DNA of 54,071 nucleotides from Pontibacterium sinense (GCF_015209595.1 NZ_JADEYS010000028.1:1-54071), one strand, 5' to 3'; shown: positions 8,953 through 19,257, counted from the stretch's first letter. Notes: a model not told the origin generated them from the sequence alone. Made by a program: numbers and translations.

Positions 8953-10308
8953 TTACTTCTCTGGCTTCTCAAACAGGGCAAGGGATTCCACATGGGACGT
9001 TTGCGGGAACATATCCATCACGCAGAAACGGCTAAAGCGATAGCCCATCGCCACCAGTTCTGCAGCGTCACGCGCCAGTGCAGAAGGGTTGCACGATACG
9101 TACAGGATCTGATCGGCTTGATAGTGTTCCAGCTGTTTGATCGCTTCGAGCGCGCCTGTGCGGGGTGGATCCAGTACGATCTTGTTAAAACCTTGGTTGA
9201 ACCAGCGATGGTGGCGCAGGTCGTTGCTCAGGTTGGCACGGTAAAAGGCGCAGTTCGCTAAGCCATTTGCTTCAGCATTGGCCGCCGCACGCTGTACCAT
9301 CGTATCGCTACCCTCCACGCCAACCACTTCTCCGGCGTTAAGTGCCAGAGGAAGCGTGAAGTTTCCGATGCCCGAGAACAGGTCGAGAATACGATCGTCA
9401 GGTGTTGGCTGTAACCACTCCAGCGCACGGCTAATCATCTGCTCGTTAACACCGGCATTTACTTGCAGAAAATCACCCGGTTCAAAGCTGAGTTTTATAT
9501 CTTGGTCTGGTAATCGGTAGTGTAGGTCTGCTGCATCCGTATAGGCTAGCGTGTTTTGACCATCATCCAGATACAGGCGGAGGTCCAGTTGATTTGCGGC
9601 CAGACTGATAGCGTCTAGCAGGGCGTCCGACGGGCGCTTCTTTATACGCAGCGTAAGAGCACCTTCTTGATCACCCATTGAGATCTCAGCGTGGGTAATA
9701 TCACGCACCTGACCGGCTTGATCTAGTGCGTTTTGCAGCAGCTGAATCGTCTGGTTGAGCGTATCGTTTAACACCGGGCAGTGGTCTATACGGGTCAGCT
9801 TGTTGCTGGCGCGGCGACGAAATCCAACAACAACGGAGTTGTCACGCTGTAGCTGATTCACCCCAAGGCGGGCGCTGCGGCGATATTTAGAGGCGGGTGA
9901 ATGTAGTGGCGATTCGGTGGCTTCCGGTTGTATTTTGCCCAAACGCTCGAGCTGATCCAGTACGATCCGCTGTTTCTCTTCGATTTGACGCGCGTGTGTC
10001 AGGTGTTGCAGGTCACAGCCACCGCATACGCCGTAGTGCTCGCAAATCGGTTCTGCGCGGTCTTCTGACGCCTGAATCACGTTGATGCATTGCGCCTCAT
10101 CGAAGCGGCGGTGTGTCTTAGTGATACGCGCTTCAACTTCTTCACCGGGCAGGGCCCCGGCAACAAACAGCGTTTTGCCATTGTGGCGGGCGATACCACG
10201 CCCTTCGTGGCTGAGCCCCTCAATGGATAGCTGAATTGGAGCGCCATCGAGGGTAACGGGTTTCTTTTTGTTGGCGGAGTGACGCCGAGGTGCAGATCGT
10301 TTTCGCAT
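8953..10308 (-). CDS. rlmD: 23S rRNA (uracil-1939-C5) methyltransferase
   Basis: RlmD methylates U1939 of 23S rRNA using S-adenosylmethionine. The 451 residues start with a TRAM-type RNA-binding segment (IEGLSHEGRGIA), then the iron-sulfur cysteines CEHYGVCGGCDLQH (near 90-105). The methyltransferase part follows, with QVNAGVNEQM, the SAM motif LDLFSGIGNFTLP, and the catalytic region with LDPPRTGA and VSCNPSALARD. The basic N-terminus (RKRSAPRRHSANKKK) is usual. It lies directly upstream of rluA. Confidence 0.94.
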   Translation of the reverse strand: MRKRSAPRRHSANKKKPVTLDGAPIQLSIEGLSHEGRGIARHNGKTLFVAGALPGEEVEARITKTHRRFDEAQCINVIQASEDRAEPICEHYGVCGGCDLQHLTHARQIEEKQRIVLDQLERLGKIQPEATESPLHSPASKYRRSARLGVNQLQRDNSVVVGFRRRASNKLTRIDHCPVLNDTLNQTIQLLQNALDQAGQVRDITHAEISMGDQEGALTLRIKKRPSDALLDAISLAANQLDLRLYLDDGQNTLAYTDAADLHYRLPDQDIKLSFEPGDFLQVNAGVNEQMISRALEWLQPTPDDRILDLFSGIGNFTLPLALNAGEVVGVEGSDTMVQRAAANAEANGLANCAFYRANLSNDLRHHRWFNQGFNKIVLDPPRTGALEAIKQLEHYQADQILYVSCNPSALARDAAELVAMGYRFSRFCVMDMFPQTSHVESLALFEKPEK

Positions 10309-10344
10309 GATTGCTTCACATTACGCAGAGATGCGCGGATTCTA

Positions 10345-11109
10345 TCAGGCTGCCAATATAAAAGGCAGGCAGAAATAGAGATAAACGGTCAGCTCACAAA
10401 GCTGTTGAGTGGCGCCAAGGCAATCGCCGGTATAGCCGCCAATCCAGCGGCGAAAGAAATAAGATAACCAGTTACGCATCAGCCAGACAGGGATAATGAC
10501 TAACCAGATTTTAGGGCCGAGAGGAATCAGACACAGCAATACCGGTATCGCGGCAATCATCAGCTCGCGTCGAGACATTCTGTTTGCGAGTGGCTTGGCT
10601 TTGCTTTGTTGATCCTCGCGCACGTAATCGTCGGAATAGATAAGTGTGATTGCGGCAAAGCGGCTGAGGGTATGTGCCAACAACAGCGCTGGAATCAGCT
10701 GCTCGATCAGGCTGAGTGTTTGAAACTTCATAAATAATGCAAACACTAAGCCTAAAGCGCCGTAGGTTCCCAGTCGCGAGTCTTTCATGATGGTCAGAAT
10801 CTGGGTTTTCTTCCAGCCCCCGCCAAATCCATCGCAGACATCAGCCAGCCCGTCTTCATGGAACCCGCCCGTCAGCCAGACCGTTGCAACCATTGATAGA
10901 GTGATGGCGATTGCAGGGGGAAATAACATACAGGCAACTAAATATACCAACGCAGCTGTGGCGCCCACGATCAATCCGATCCAAGGGAAGTAACGGCTGG
11001 CGTGGTTGAGGTTTGAATCGGAGAACTCAACCCATGACGGAGCGGGTATGCGTGTAAAAAATGTCAGGGCGTTAAAAAACAGATGGACTTCTGGATGCCT
11101 GAGATTCAT
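10345..11109 (-). CDS. cobS: Adenosylcobinamide-GDP ribazoletransferase
   Basis: CobS joins adenosylcobinamide-GDP and alpha-ribazole in the last part of cobalamin assembly, in the inner membrane. The 254-residue protein is hydrophobic with several membrane segments and carries the signature GGFHEDGLADVCDGFGGG. Other cobalamin genes (cobT, cobC, cobU) are not in the window, so it is separated from the usual cluster. It is divergent from the YbiB-like gene with about 60 bases between them. No cobalamin riboswitch is visible. Confidence 0.93.
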   Translation of the reverse strand: MNLRHPEVHLFFNALTFFTRIPAPSWVEFSDSNLNHASRYFPWIGLIVGATAALVYLVACMLFPPAIAITLSMVATVWLTGGFHEDGLADVCDGFGGGWKKTQILTIMKDSRLGTYGALGLVFALFMKFQTLSLIEQLIPALLLAHTLSRFAAITLIYSDDYVREDQQSKAKPLANRMSRRELMIAAIPVLLCLIPLGPKIWLVIIPVWLMRNWLSYFFRRWIGGYTGDCLGATQQLCELTVYLYFCLPFILAA

Positions 11110-11173
11110 TCGAGCTACCGCTTAGGTGTATAGTGAAGGCCGATAACTTTAGAGCAATCCTCAAGGCAGGTCT

Positions 11174-12169
11174 ATGAAGCAGGAACATCCTTTCGCGCAG
11201 TATGTACGTATCCTTGGTAAGGGAAAAACAGGCACTCGCTCGCTGACCCGTGAAGAAGCGGAAGCGGCGATGGGGATGATTCTGGATGGTCAGGCCGAGC
11301 CAGAACAGCTGGGCGCTTTTTTGATGCTGTTGCGTGTAAAGGAGGAATCACCTGAAGAGCTGGCGGGTTTCGCCGATGCAACGCGGCAGCGTTATGCTGC
11401 TCCGGCTGAGTTGCAGGTAGATTTGGACTGGTCGAGTTATGCAGGTAAGAAACGACGTCATCCCTGGTTTTTGCTAGCAGCTTTGTGTTTGGCGAGTCAT
11501 GGCTATTGTATCTTTATGCATGGTGCGCGTGGGCATACGCCTGAGCGAATCTACACCGAGGATATGTTGTCACAGTTCGGGTTGAGCGCTTGTGATAGCT
11601 GGTTGCGTGTTGATGCAGAGTTGGCGCGTGCAAATTTTGCGTTTATGTCGATTGATCATATGTGTCCGCCTTTAGGGCGAATTATCCAGCTTCGGTCTGT
11701 TCTGGGTTTGCGATCTCCAGTGCATACGTTGGCGCGGATGCTGAATCCATTGCATGCCAAGTGCAGTGTTGATGGTGTTTTTCATCCGCCGTATGGCCCA
11801 ATGCATCAGCAAACGGCACAGCTTTTGGGATTCGAACGAAACTTGACCGTGAAAGGCGATGGCGGTGAGGCAGAAGCGAAGCCGGACGGTGAAAGTATTT
11901 TGCAATGGGTGGTTGAGGGTGAGCTGGAAGAGAGCGAATGGCCGCGCATCGTGCCACGTCGTTTTGTTAAGGAGGGTGAGCTCGATCCCACAATGCTTGG
12001 GCAGGTCTGGCGCGGGGAGGCTGAGCATGAGTATGGTTTGTTGGCGATCAAATCGACAATCGCTATGTTGTTGAAGTTATTGGGTGAGGTCGGCGATCAG
12101 CAGGTATTGTTGGCGCGGGCAGAGAAAATGTGGGATTCACGAACGATCAATCAGTTTTCTGTCGGCTAA
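11174..12169 (+). CDS. YbiB-like protein of the TrpD2 family
   Basis: The protein has 331 residues. The N-terminal helical bundle (LTREEAEAAMGMILDGQAEPEQLGAF) is the pattern of anthranilate phosphoribosyltransferase (TrpD). The later part lacks the strict TrpD substrate motifs and matches the YbiB/TrpD2 group, whose E. coli member is a DNA-binding protein induced by damage rather than a tryptophan enzyme. No trp genes are nearby, which agrees. The biochemical function here is not known; the family call is from recognised sequence pattern. Confidence 0.72.
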   Translation: MKQEHPFAQYVRILGKGKTGTRSLTREEAEAAMGMILDGQAEPEQLGAFLMLLRVKEESPEELAGFADATRQRYAAPAELQVDLDWSSYAGKKRRHPWFLLAALCLASHGYCIFMHGARGHTPERIYTEDMLSQFGLSACDSWLRVDAELARANFAFMSIDHMCPPLGRIIQLRSVLGLRSPVHTLARMLNPLHAKCSVDGVFHPPYGPMHQQTAQLLGFERNLTVKGDGGEAEAKPDGESILQWVVEGELEESEWPRIVPRRFVKEGELDPTMLGQVWRGEAEHEYGLLAIKSTIAMLLKLLGEVGDQQVLLARAEKMWDSRTINQFSVG

Positions 12170-12243
12170 AAAATGTACAAACCGGATCGAGATATGCATA
12201 ATGACGATCCGGTTGTTAATTGTCTGCTTTTTAGTCGAGTTAT

Positions 12244-12795
12244 ATGAATCTTATTAGTCGTCGGGGCTTTCTGAAAAGCCTCAGTGGAACGGCGCTGGGT
12301 TTGGCCAGCGCATCTGCATTGGGTGCTCGGGCGCCGCTTTTGGCCTCTCCTGAGCGTAAGTTAAGCTTCTATAATCTGCACACGGGTGAAAGCCTGGATG
12401 CGACTTATTGGGCTGAAGGCCACTACATTCCGGACGTAATGGCTGAAGTGAATCATCTGTTACGAGATCACCGCAGCGATACCAGCATCGCTATGGATCC
12501 GCGATTGTTTGATATGTTGCACCTGCTCCAGCAAGATCTTGGTATCCAGAAGCAGTTCCATGTCATATCAGGATACCGTTCTCCCGAAACCAACGCCAAA
12601 CTGCGTAAGCAAAGCTCAAGTGTCGCAAAGCGCAGCTATCATATGCTGGGTAAGGCGATCGATATTCGTCTGCCGGGCGTGCCCTTGAAGCAGCTGGGTA
12701 GTCAGGCGCGCTCATTGCAAGTGGGTGGCGTGGGGTATTACCAGCGCAGTAACTTTATTCACGTAGATGTTGGCCCGGTTCGCGCCTGGGGCTAA
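12244..12795 (+). CDS. Murein endopeptidase-like DUF882/M15 protein with Tat signal (MepK-like)
   Basis: MepK (YcbK) of E. coli cuts cross-links in peptidoglycan and has nearly the same length (182; here 183). The N-terminus is a twin-arginine signal (SRRGFLKSLSG, then a hydrophobic stretch), so export as a folded protein is expected. Metal-ligand motifs of the M15/DUF882 fold are seen: SGYRSPETN, SYHMLGKAIDI (H and D) and FIHVDVG (second H). The gene stands alone and ends in a strong terminator. Confidence 0.85.
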   Translation: MNLISRRGFLKSLSGTALGLASASALGARAPLLASPERKLSFYNLHTGESLDATYWAEGHYIPDVMAEVNHLLRDHRSDTSIAMDPRLFDMLHLLQQDLGIQKQFHVISGYRSPETNAKLRKQSSSVAKRSYHMLGKAIDIRLPGVPLKQLGSQARSLQVGGVGYYQRSNFIHVDVGPVRAWG

Positions 12796-12803
12796 TCTTT
12801 GAT

Positions 12804-12836
12804 AAAAAACGGGGCCGTTCTGGCCCCGTTTTTTTG
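12804..12836. terminator. Terminator after the MepK-like gene
   Basis: A 13-bp stem (12804-12816 with 12822-12834) has a GGGGCC core, a five-base loop and a long T run. The A run on the left allows it to work from the antiporter side too. Confidence 0.88.
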
Positions 12837-12896
12837 TGCATTTCAGTCACCTGTTTCTAGGTGCTATCTATCTGCATTGCTTCCGTCTTATCGAAT

Positions 12897-14066
12897 CTAA
12901 TCACGGCGTAACTTGTCAGACACCGCGATCGGTGATGGGAAGTTAAATATCACCACGTAACTTGAAAGCAGGAACGTCAATATTGCCGTTGCTTGGATGA
13001 CATGTGAGGCTTCCTGTCCAATCAACGCAGCGCTTGTTGCGATGTAAGCGATCAGCAGCGAAAACTCGCTAATCTGTCCGAGTCGAAAACCTACCTCCCA
13101 GGCCAGGCTCTTAGATTCGCTGATTTTGCTGAGCATAAAGCGGAATACGACCGGTTTCAGTGCAATCACCAGCACTGCGAGAATCACTGACGGCACTATG
13201 ATCTCGTCGAGTAGCGATAGGTTGAAGCTGGCGCCAATCGAAAAGAAGAACAGAATCAGGAAGAAATCACGCAGCGGTTTCAGGCTCGTCGCAATATATT
13301 GTGCGATAGGGCTGGTGGCGATGGATACGCCCGCAACGAATGCACCGATCTCAGCCGACAGGCCGGACATCTGAGCAACCTCTGCCAGACCCAGACACCA
13401 GCCGATTGCCAATAGAAAGATATACTCATGAAAGCGATCAAAGCGCTGGATGAGCTTCAGCAAGACATATTTAACAAAGACAAATGCACCGGCAATCAGG
13501 GCAGGTAGCGCGGCGAGTGTTTTCAGATAGGTCCCCATACCGTTGTCGCCGGAGTCGCCGCTGTAAAGGAATAGCAGGACCATAATTGCGATAACGTCTT
13601 GCAGTAGCAAAAGGCCAACGACCAGCTCCCCGGTATGACGGTGATGCAACACGGTTGTCGGGAGCAGTTTGATACCGATAATCGTGCTGGAGAACATCAG
13701 CGCTGCGCCGATGATCGCCGCTTCAGTTTGCGTATAGCCAAATGCGACGCCGATACCATATCCTGTGGCGAAGAAAATAATCGAACTGCCGATGGCCACC
13801 AGTGTGGCTTTCTTCAGCATATGGATTAAGTGACTGGGCTGCATATCAAGCCCAAGCAGGAATAGCAGGAAAATAATGCCGATATGGGATATCTCCGACA
13901 GCATTTGAGTGTCGCTGACGTATCCCATGCCATAAGGACCTAGAACTGCCCCCAGCACAATATAGGCCACCAATAAGGGTTGGCGTGTGTAGAGAGCGGC
14001 GGAGGCTAGAATCGCTGCGCCTGTAAAAATAAGAAAGAACGAAAAGACGAGGTTGTGCTCTTCCAT
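12897..14066 (-). CDS. CPA2-family cation:proton antiporter, membrane domain only
   Basis: The 389 residues contain about 12 hydrophobic segments and the Kef/CPA2 patterns GIIFLLFLLGLDM, the LLLQDVIAI segment with its conserved QD, and GAFVAGVSI. Such proteins exchange Na+ or K+ for protons across the inner membrane. The C-terminal RCK/TrkA-N nucleotide-binding domain of KefB/KefC is absent. The protein stops soon after the last helix, a known short form, so this need not be a truncation. The ion is not predictable. Confidence 0.82.
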   Translation of the reverse strand: MEEHNLVFSFFLIFTGAAILASAALYTRQPLLVAYIVLGAVLGPYGMGYVSDTQMLSEISHIGIIFLLFLLGLDMQPSHLIHMLKKATLVAIGSSIIFFATGYGIGVAFGYTQTEAAIIGAALMFSSTIIGIKLLPTTVLHHRHTGELVVGLLLLQDVIAIMVLLFLYSGDSGDNGMGTYLKTLAALPALIAGAFVFVKYVLLKLIQRFDRFHEYIFLLAIGWCLGLAEVAQMSGLSAEIGAFVAGVSIATSPIAQYIATSLKPLRDFFLILFFFSIGASFNLSLLDEIIVPSVILAVLVIALKPVVFRFMLSKISESKSLAWEVGFRLGQISEFSLLIAYIATSAALIGQEASHVIQATAILTFLLSSYVVIFNFPSPIAVSDKLRRD

Positions 14067-14127
14067 TTATTCCAGAGTCCTTAATAAAGCTGATCACGTT
14101 CAAGTCTAACAGATGCTGGGAGCGCCT

Positions 14128-15453
14128 TTATACAGCAATCTCCGCCCATTGCCGTTTTGACCACACATAGGAAAAAATAGCGGACGATAGGGCACGATGT
14201 ATCAGTTGTACCAACCAGATGCCTAACAAGCCAAATCCCCAGTATGGGCCGATTAACCATGCCAGAGGCAGGTAAAACATCCATTGCCCTACTGTGCTGA
14301 TGTAAAGTACTGAGCGGTTCGCTCCGGCGCCTAGCAGTGCTTGTGTTAAGACGATGGCCGCTGTGTCCAGGCAGATGGCGATTGCTGTAATTTGCAGCGG
14401 TAGCTCAGCCTGAAGCAGTAATGTGTCAGAGTGGATGAACAGTCCGAGTATGGCATCCGGGAACATCCATAGAGGCAGGCTCAGTAAAATGATTACCCCT
14501 AGCGCAGTTTTTATCGTATCCCAGCCCCATTGGCAGGCCTCTTCGGCGTTATTTTCGCCAAGTGAATGGCTGACCAGCGAGGTTGATGCAATACCGAAAC
14601 CGACGCCGGGCAGGATCAGAAATAGCGCCAGATTAATCAATACATGGGCAATCGCCTGATCTTCTGTGCCCAGTTGGCCGATGATCCAGAACAGGGTGCA
14701 GATGCCGGCTGCAAAGAAAAACTGTTGCAGAGAGTGCGGTATGGATAGTGAAAGCAATTTGCCTATCGATGCAGGTCCCCGTCGATATTTCAGGAAACCA
14801 TAGGGACGTGCGCTGCGCCACATAAGTACGCCATTCAGCAGGCAACCAAGGGTGAGGGCGATCGCTGTACCCAGTCCCGCTCCTGCTGCGCCCATCTCAG
14901 GTAATCCCAGTTTGCCGAAAATCAGGCCATAGCTAATGGCAACATTTAAAACGTGCATGACCAGCAAGGAGATAAGGTAAGTGCCGGGTTGTTTAATGCC
15001 GTTCCACCATCCGCGGAAAGATAGGTTGATGCCCACGGCCAGCATCGCCATCGTTCGGTAGTCAAAATATGACTGGCCGATGTCCTGAACCTCAGGGTCA
15101 TCACTGATCAGCGCGATGATATCTGCGGAATGGCTGATGTAGATAAGACTGAGCGGTAGCGCAAAAAGTACAGATACAATCAGGCCCCAGTTGACCGGGC
15201 GGGCCATCTCTGCGAGTCGTCCCTGGCCACGTCGGCGTGCCACCATTGCCTGGACACCGGAAGAAAGCCCAAGAATAAGGCTCACGGCTACAAAGTTTGC
15301 GTAGCTACCGACACCTACGCCAGCCAGTGCCGCTTCTCCCAGACTGCCGACCATGGCGGCATCAACAAGGTTCAGAATGCTTTGTGACAGCATGCCGCCA
15401 ATAATGGGCAGGCCAAGCATTAGAATGGTCTTGTAGCGTTGAGTTGCGGTCAT
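14128..15453 (-). CDS. MATE-family multidrug/metabolite efflux protein
   Basis: The 441-residue inner-membrane protein has twelve predicted helices in two repeats. Family patterns are LGLPIIGGMLSQSILNLVDAAMVGSLGE at the N-terminus and the matching SLSIPHSLQQFFFAAG at the start of the second half. MATE proteins export cationic compounds in exchange for Na+ or H+. It is upstream of the antiporter on the same strand with about 60 bases between, so co-transcription is possible. Whether it is NorM-like or DinF-like cannot be decided. Confidence 0.85.
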   Translation of the reverse strand: MTATQRYKTILMLGLPIIGGMLSQSILNLVDAAMVGSLGEAALAGVGVGSYANFVAVSLILGLSSGVQAMVARRRGQGRLAEMARPVNWGLIVSVLFALPLSLIYISHSADIIALISDDPEVQDIGQSYFDYRTMAMLAVGINLSFRGWWNGIKQPGTYLISLLVMHVLNVAISYGLIFGKLGLPEMGAAGAGLGTAIALTLGCLLNGVLMWRSARPYGFLKYRRGPASIGKLLSLSIPHSLQQFFFAAGICTLFWIIGQLGTEDQAIAHVLINLALFLILPGVGFGIASTSLVSHSLGENNAEEACQWGWDTIKTALGVIILLSLPLWMFPDAILGLFIHSDTLLLQAELPLQITAIAICLDTAAIVLTQALLGAGANRSVLYISTVGQWMFYLPLAWLIGPYWGFGLLGIWLVQLIHRALSSAIFSYVWSKRQWAEIAV

Positions 15454-15604
15454 TTTTGGAGGGTAGCCGGGTAAAAACCGCCAGTGTATCAGAAATCATC
15501 GTTGGTAGATTCTGGTTAATAGCTGACCAATTTACTCAGAATTAGAATCGGTGTATGCTTCAGCCACATAAGAGTACGCAAAAAGTTAAGTAACAGGATT
15601 AAGT

Positions 15605-16198
15605 ATGAGCATCACGGTCACCGAAAGCGCTGAAAATTATCTGGCGGAACTGTTAGCTAAGCAGGAAGTTGAAGGTATTGCAGTACGGATGTTTGTAACC
15701 CAGCCGGGTACACCGTATGCAGAATCCTGTCTGGCCTATTGCCGCCCGGATGAGATCGTCGAAGATGACGAAATCATGGAGCTGAGCAAGTTTCGCGTTT
15801 ATATCGAAAATAATAGTGTCGCCTATCTGGAAGATGGTCTGGTTGATTTTGCAGAAGACCGCATGGGAGGCCAGCTAACGATCAAAGCACCTAACTCAAA
15901 AGTGCCGATGGTTTCAGCTGACAGTCCAATGAATGAGCAAATCAATTACATTCTTTATGCTGATATCAATCCGGGTCTTGCTTCCCACGGTGGTGAAGTA
16001 AAGCTGGTTGAGTTGGTCGAAGAAGAGCAAGGTACAATCGCGATACTGCAATTTGGTGGTGGTTGCCAGGGTTGCAGTGCTGTCGATATGACATTGAAAG
16101 ATGGTGTTGAAAAAACACTGGTTGAGCGTGTCGCCGGGTTGATAGGTGTACGCGATGTGACCGACCACTCGGTCACAGACAACGCATACTACAAATAA
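15605..16198 (+). CDS. nfuA: Iron-sulfur carrier protein NfuA
   Basis: NfuA carries a 4Fe-4S cluster at the interface of a dimer and delivers it to apoproteins, especially under oxidative stress or iron shortage. The 197-residue length is normal. The N-terminal half is a degenerate A-type carrier domain (residues 1-90, [15 protein letters not shown]). The C-terminal Nfu domain has the cluster cysteines in GGGCQGCS. A weak terminator (16208-16229) follows, then lon. Confidence 0.95.
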   Translation: MSITVTESAENYLAELLAKQEVEGIAVRMFVTQPGTPYAESCLAYCRPDEIVEDDEIMELSKFRVYIENNSVAYLEDGLVDFAEDRMGGQLTIKAPNSKVPMVSADSPMNEQINYILYADINPGLASHGGEVKLVELVEEEQGTIAILQFGGGCQGCSAVDMTLKDGVEKTLVERVAGLIGVRDVTDHSVTDNAYYK

Positions 16199-16207
16199 TA
16201 CAGAACT

Positions 16208-16229
16208 GGGGCGTAACAGCCCCTTTTTT
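16208..16229 (+). terminator. Terminator after nfuA
   Basis: A short GGGGC/GCCCC stem (16208-16212 with 16219-16223) is followed by six T. Confidence 0.6.
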
Positions 16230-16310
16230 GATTATGTCTTCTGCCTAATGTTGCTATATATTGAAAGCAGCTCCATTCATCTAAGAACCTGATTTTTTTA
16301 TATCTATTGG

Positions 16311-16338
16311 TTGTAATTGCCGGATGGCACCCCCATCT
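16311..16338 (+). promoter_or_regulatory. Sigma-32 (heat-shock) type promoter of lon
   Basis: TTGTAA (16311-16316) is followed by a 14-base spacer and CCCCATCT (16331-16338). The heat-shock consensus is TTGAAA, 11-16 bases, CCCCATNT, so the match is 5/6 and 8/8. Transcription would begin near 16345, about 70 bases before the lon start. lon is a classical sigma-32 gene, which supports the call. Confidence 0.75.
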
Positions 16339-16416
16339 AGCCAGTAACAGGTTTTTAAGTTCGTGTTTATAGCATCTGCCTCAGCAGGTGCCAGTTTCTG
16401 AGAGGGTAAGCTCATC

Positions 16417-18846
16417 ATGGCGCAAACAGATGATAACAATGCACAGGTAACCACAGAGCTTCCGGTTCTTCCGTTGCGCGATGTGGTGGTTTACCCGCAT
16501 ATGGTAATACCGCTTTTTGTAGGTCGCGAAAAATCGATTCAGGCTCTGGAAGTTGCAATGAGCCAGGAAAAAGAGATTCTGTTGGTTGCGCAGAAGAACG
16601 CATCTGACGATGACCCGGCTGCGGATGAGCTGTTTGATGTAGGTACCGTGGCCAGCGTGCTGCAGATGCTCAAACTTCCTGATGGCACCGTGAAAGTGCT
16701 GGTGGAAGGCGATTACCGTGCGACGATCAAGTCGTTGAACGACGACCAAGAATATTTCATGGCAGAGACCGAGTCTCTGGCGATTGAAGATGTAACTGAA
16801 GCTGAAGCGGAACTGTATAAGCGTACGATGCTGGAACAGTTCGAACGTTTTGTGCAGGTGAACAAAAAGATTCCATCTGAAGTACTGGCGTCACTGCAGA
16901 ATATCGACGATGCGGGCCGCTTGGCAGATACTATTGCGGCACACATGTCGCTGAAGCTGGAAGAAAAACAGAAAATTCTAGAGATGCTCAGCAATCGAGA
17001 GCGTCTTGAGCATCTGATGGCACTGATGGAAGGTGAAATCGACCTGGTTGAGGTCGAGAAGCGTATCCGTGGTCGTGTTAAGAAACAGATGGAAAAGAGC
17101 CAGCGCGAGTACTACCTGAATGAGCAGATGAAGGCTATTCAGAAAGAACTGGGCGATATGGACGAGACCGGTTCCAATGACATGGAGCAGCTCAAACAGC
17201 GTATCGAAGAAGCGGGCATGCCGCAGGAAGCGCTGGATAAAACCATGAGCGAATACAACAAGCTGAAGATGATGTCTCCGATGTCAGCTGAGGCAACCGT
17301 TGTCCGTGGTTATATCGATTGGATGCTGCTGATTCCATGGACTAAGCGCTCTAAAGTACGTCATGACATGAAGCGTGCGGAAAAGATCCTGAACGAAGAC
17401 CACTACGGTCTGGAAGAGGTGAAAGACCGCATTCTGGAGTACTTGGCTGTTCAGCGCCGAGTGAAGAAGCTTAAAGGTCCGATTTTGTGTCTGGTTGGGC
17501 CTCCGGGTGTGGGTAAAACCTCACTGGGTCGTTCAATTGCACGTGCAACCAACCGTAAGTATGTACGTATGGCTTTGGGTGGTGTGCGTGATGAAGCGGA
17601 AATCCGTGGTCACCGTCGTACTTACATCGGCTCTATGCCTGGTAAGCTTGTGCAGAAGATGTCTAAAGTGGGTGTGAAAAACCCGCTGTTCCTGCTCGAT
17701 GAGATCGACAAGATGGGTATGGATCATCGCGGTGATCCTGCGTCTGCACTGCTGGAAGTACTTGATCCGGAACAGAACAACACATTCAACGATCACTATC
17801 TGGAAGTCGATTATGATCTGTCTGATGTGATGTTTGTGTGTACCTCGAACTCTATGAATATTCCGGGTCCGTTGCTGGATCGAATGGAATTAATTCGTAT
17901 TCCAGGCTACACCGAAGACGAAAAGCTGAATATTGCACGTAAATATCTGATTCCTAAGCAGCTTAAGAATAACGGTCTGAAGGAAAAAGAGGTTACAATC
18001 GAAGATTCTGCGGTTGAGGGACTGATTCGTTACTACACGCGTGAAGCGGGTGTGCGTGGCCTCGAACGTGAAATTGCTAAATTGTGTCGTAAAGTCGTTA
18101 AGAAGTTAGCTCTGGCAGACAAAGATGAGCTGCCAGTTGTTATTGGTCAGGATCAGCTCGAAGACTATTCCGGTGTTAAGAAGCACAAATTCGGAATGGC
18201 CGAAGAGGAAGATCTGGTAGGCCATGTAACAGGTCTTGCGTGGACACAGGTTGGTGGCGATATTCTGAGTATCGAAGGCGCGGTTGTACCGGGTAAAGGC
18301 CGACAAGTCACAACGGGTAGCCTGGGCGACGTGATGAAAGAGTCGATTCAGGCAGCCCTGACCGTTGTGCGTAATCGTGCTGATACGCTGGGTATTAAGC
18401 CGGACTTCCATGAGAAGAACGATATTCATATCCATGTGCCAGAAGGTGCGACACCTAAAGATGGTCCAAGTGCGGGTATTGGCATGTGCACGGCGCTGGT
18501 ATCTGTACTCACAAATATTCCGGTACGCTCTGATGTGGCGATGACGGGTGAAATTACGTTGCGTGGACAAGTTCTGCCGATTGGCGGACTGAAGGAAAAA
18601 CTGTTGGCGGCACACCGTGGTGGTATCAAGACCGTGGTTATTCCTGAAGAAAATGAACGTGATTTGAAAGAAATTCCGGCCAATATCAAAGCAGATCTTG
18701 ATATTAAGCCGGTTAGATGGATCGACGAGGTTCTGGAGATTGCGCTTAAGTATCAGCCGGAACCTTTGCAGGGTGAAGCAGAAGAAGATGTTTCTGGCAA
18801 GAAGAAATCAGCAAAAAATGAGCATGGGCAAATAAAGGCACATTAG
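16417..18846 (+). CDS. lon: ATP-dependent protease La (Lon)
   Basis: Lon is a hexameric cytosolic protease that unfolds and degrades damaged and regulatory proteins. Domain order in the 809 residues is the N-terminal LAN domain ([16 protein letters not shown]), a coiled region with many charged helices (about 190-310), the AAA+ module with Walker [10 protein letters not shown] near 361-369 and LLDEIDKMG, and the S16 protease domain with catalytic S685 (GPSAGI) and K728 (GLKEK). The charged tail after 780 is longer than in E. coli (784 residues in all). It is transcribed from a heat-shock-like promoter and followed by hupB. Confidence 0.97.
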   Translation: MAQTDDNNAQVTTELPVLPLRDVVVYPHMVIPLFVGREKSIQALEVAMSQEKEILLVAQKNASDDDPAADELFDVGTVASVLQMLKLPDGTVKVLVEGDYRATIKSLNDDQEYFMAETESLAIEDVTEAEAELYKRTMLEQFERFVQVNKKIPSEVLASLQNIDDAGRLADTIAAHMSLKLEEKQKILEMLSNRERLEHLMALMEGEIDLVEVEKRIRGRVKKQMEKSQREYYLNEQMKAIQKELGDMDETGSNDMEQLKQRIEEAGMPQEALDKTMSEYNKLKMMSPMSAEATVVRGYIDWMLLIPWTKRSKVRHDMKRAEKILNEDHYGLEEVKDRILEYLAVQRRVKKLKGPILCLVGPPGVGKTSLGRSIARATNRKYVRMALGGVRDEAEIRGHRRTYIGSMPGKLVQKMSKVGVKNPLFLLDEIDKMGMDHRGDPASALLEVLDPEQNNTFNDHYLEVDYDLSDVMFVCTSNSMNIPGPLLDRMELIRIPGYTEDEKLNIARKYLIPKQLKNNGLKEKEVTIEDSAVEGLIRYYTREAGVRGLEREIAKLCRKVVKKLALADKDELPVVIGQDQLEDYSGVKKHKFGMAEEEDLVGHVTGLAWTQVGGDILSIEGAVVPGKGRQVTTGSLGDVMKESIQAALTVVRNRADTLGIKPDFHEKNDIHIHVPEGATPKDGPSAGIGMCTALVSVLTNIPVRSDVAMTGEITLRGQVLPIGGLKEKLLAAHRGGIKTVVIPEENERDLKEIPANIKADLDIKPVRWIDEVLEIALKYQPEPLQGEAEEDVSGKKKSAKNEHGQIKAH

Positions 18847-18879
18847 GTAAATCAAGGGGTAGAAAGGCGTTGAAGCTTG

Positions 18880-18909
18880 TTGACACCCCTTTCTGCCTGT
18901 TGGTATAAA
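18880..18909 (+). promoter_or_regulatory. Strong sigma-70 promoter of hupB
   Basis: A perfect TTGACA (18880-18885), an 18-base spacer and TATAAA (18904-18909), with TG just before the -10. The -35 lies inside two competing inverted repeats (aaggggt 18854-18860 with acccctt 18885-18891; agaaagg 18861-18867 with cctttct 18888-18894). These could be the lon terminator or an operator. Confidence 0.8.
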
Positions 18910-18981
18910 ATGCCAAGACCATCTTGCTGGACTGGATTTTTTAGATATAACAACTAGATCTTTTCGATAAAGGGGAACAAT

Positions 18982-19257
18982 GTGAATAAGTCTGAACTGA
19001 TCGACGCGATTGCGGCTTCTGCTGACATCTCTAAAGCTGCTGCGGGTCGTGCTCTGGACGCTACTCTGGAAGCTGTAACTGGTGCTCTGCAGGAAGGAGA
19101 TTCTGTTGCGCTGGTAGGTTTTGGTACTTTTGCTGTGAAAGAGCGTGCTGCGCGTACGGGTCGTAACCCTCAGACCGGTAAGCCAATCGAGATTGCTGCA
19201 GCTACACTGCCTACCTTCAAACCAGGTAAGGCTCTGAAAGACGCAGTAAACAAGTAA
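18982..19257 (+). CDS. hupB: DNA-binding protein HU, beta type
   Basis: HU is a small dimeric nucleoid protein that bends and compacts DNA. The 91 residues begin [24 protein letters not shown] and carry the arm motif [12 protein letters not shown] typical of the family. The start is GTG at 18982. The overlapping ATG at 18980 runs straight into TGA, so it cannot be the start, and AGGGGAA lies at the right distance from the GTG. lon-hupB-ppiD is the conserved order in gammaproteobacteria. A hairpin overlaps the stop codon (19255-19280). Confidence 0.96.
   Translation: MNKSELIDAIAASADISKAAAGRALDATLEAVTGALQEGDSVALVGFGTFAVKERAARTGRNPQTGKPIEIAAATLPTFKPGKALKDAVNK

Noticed and set aside
12897-14066. 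Truncation of a Kef antiporter
   Set aside because: The RCK domain is absent, but the protein ends cleanly after the last helix and short CPA2 forms are common.
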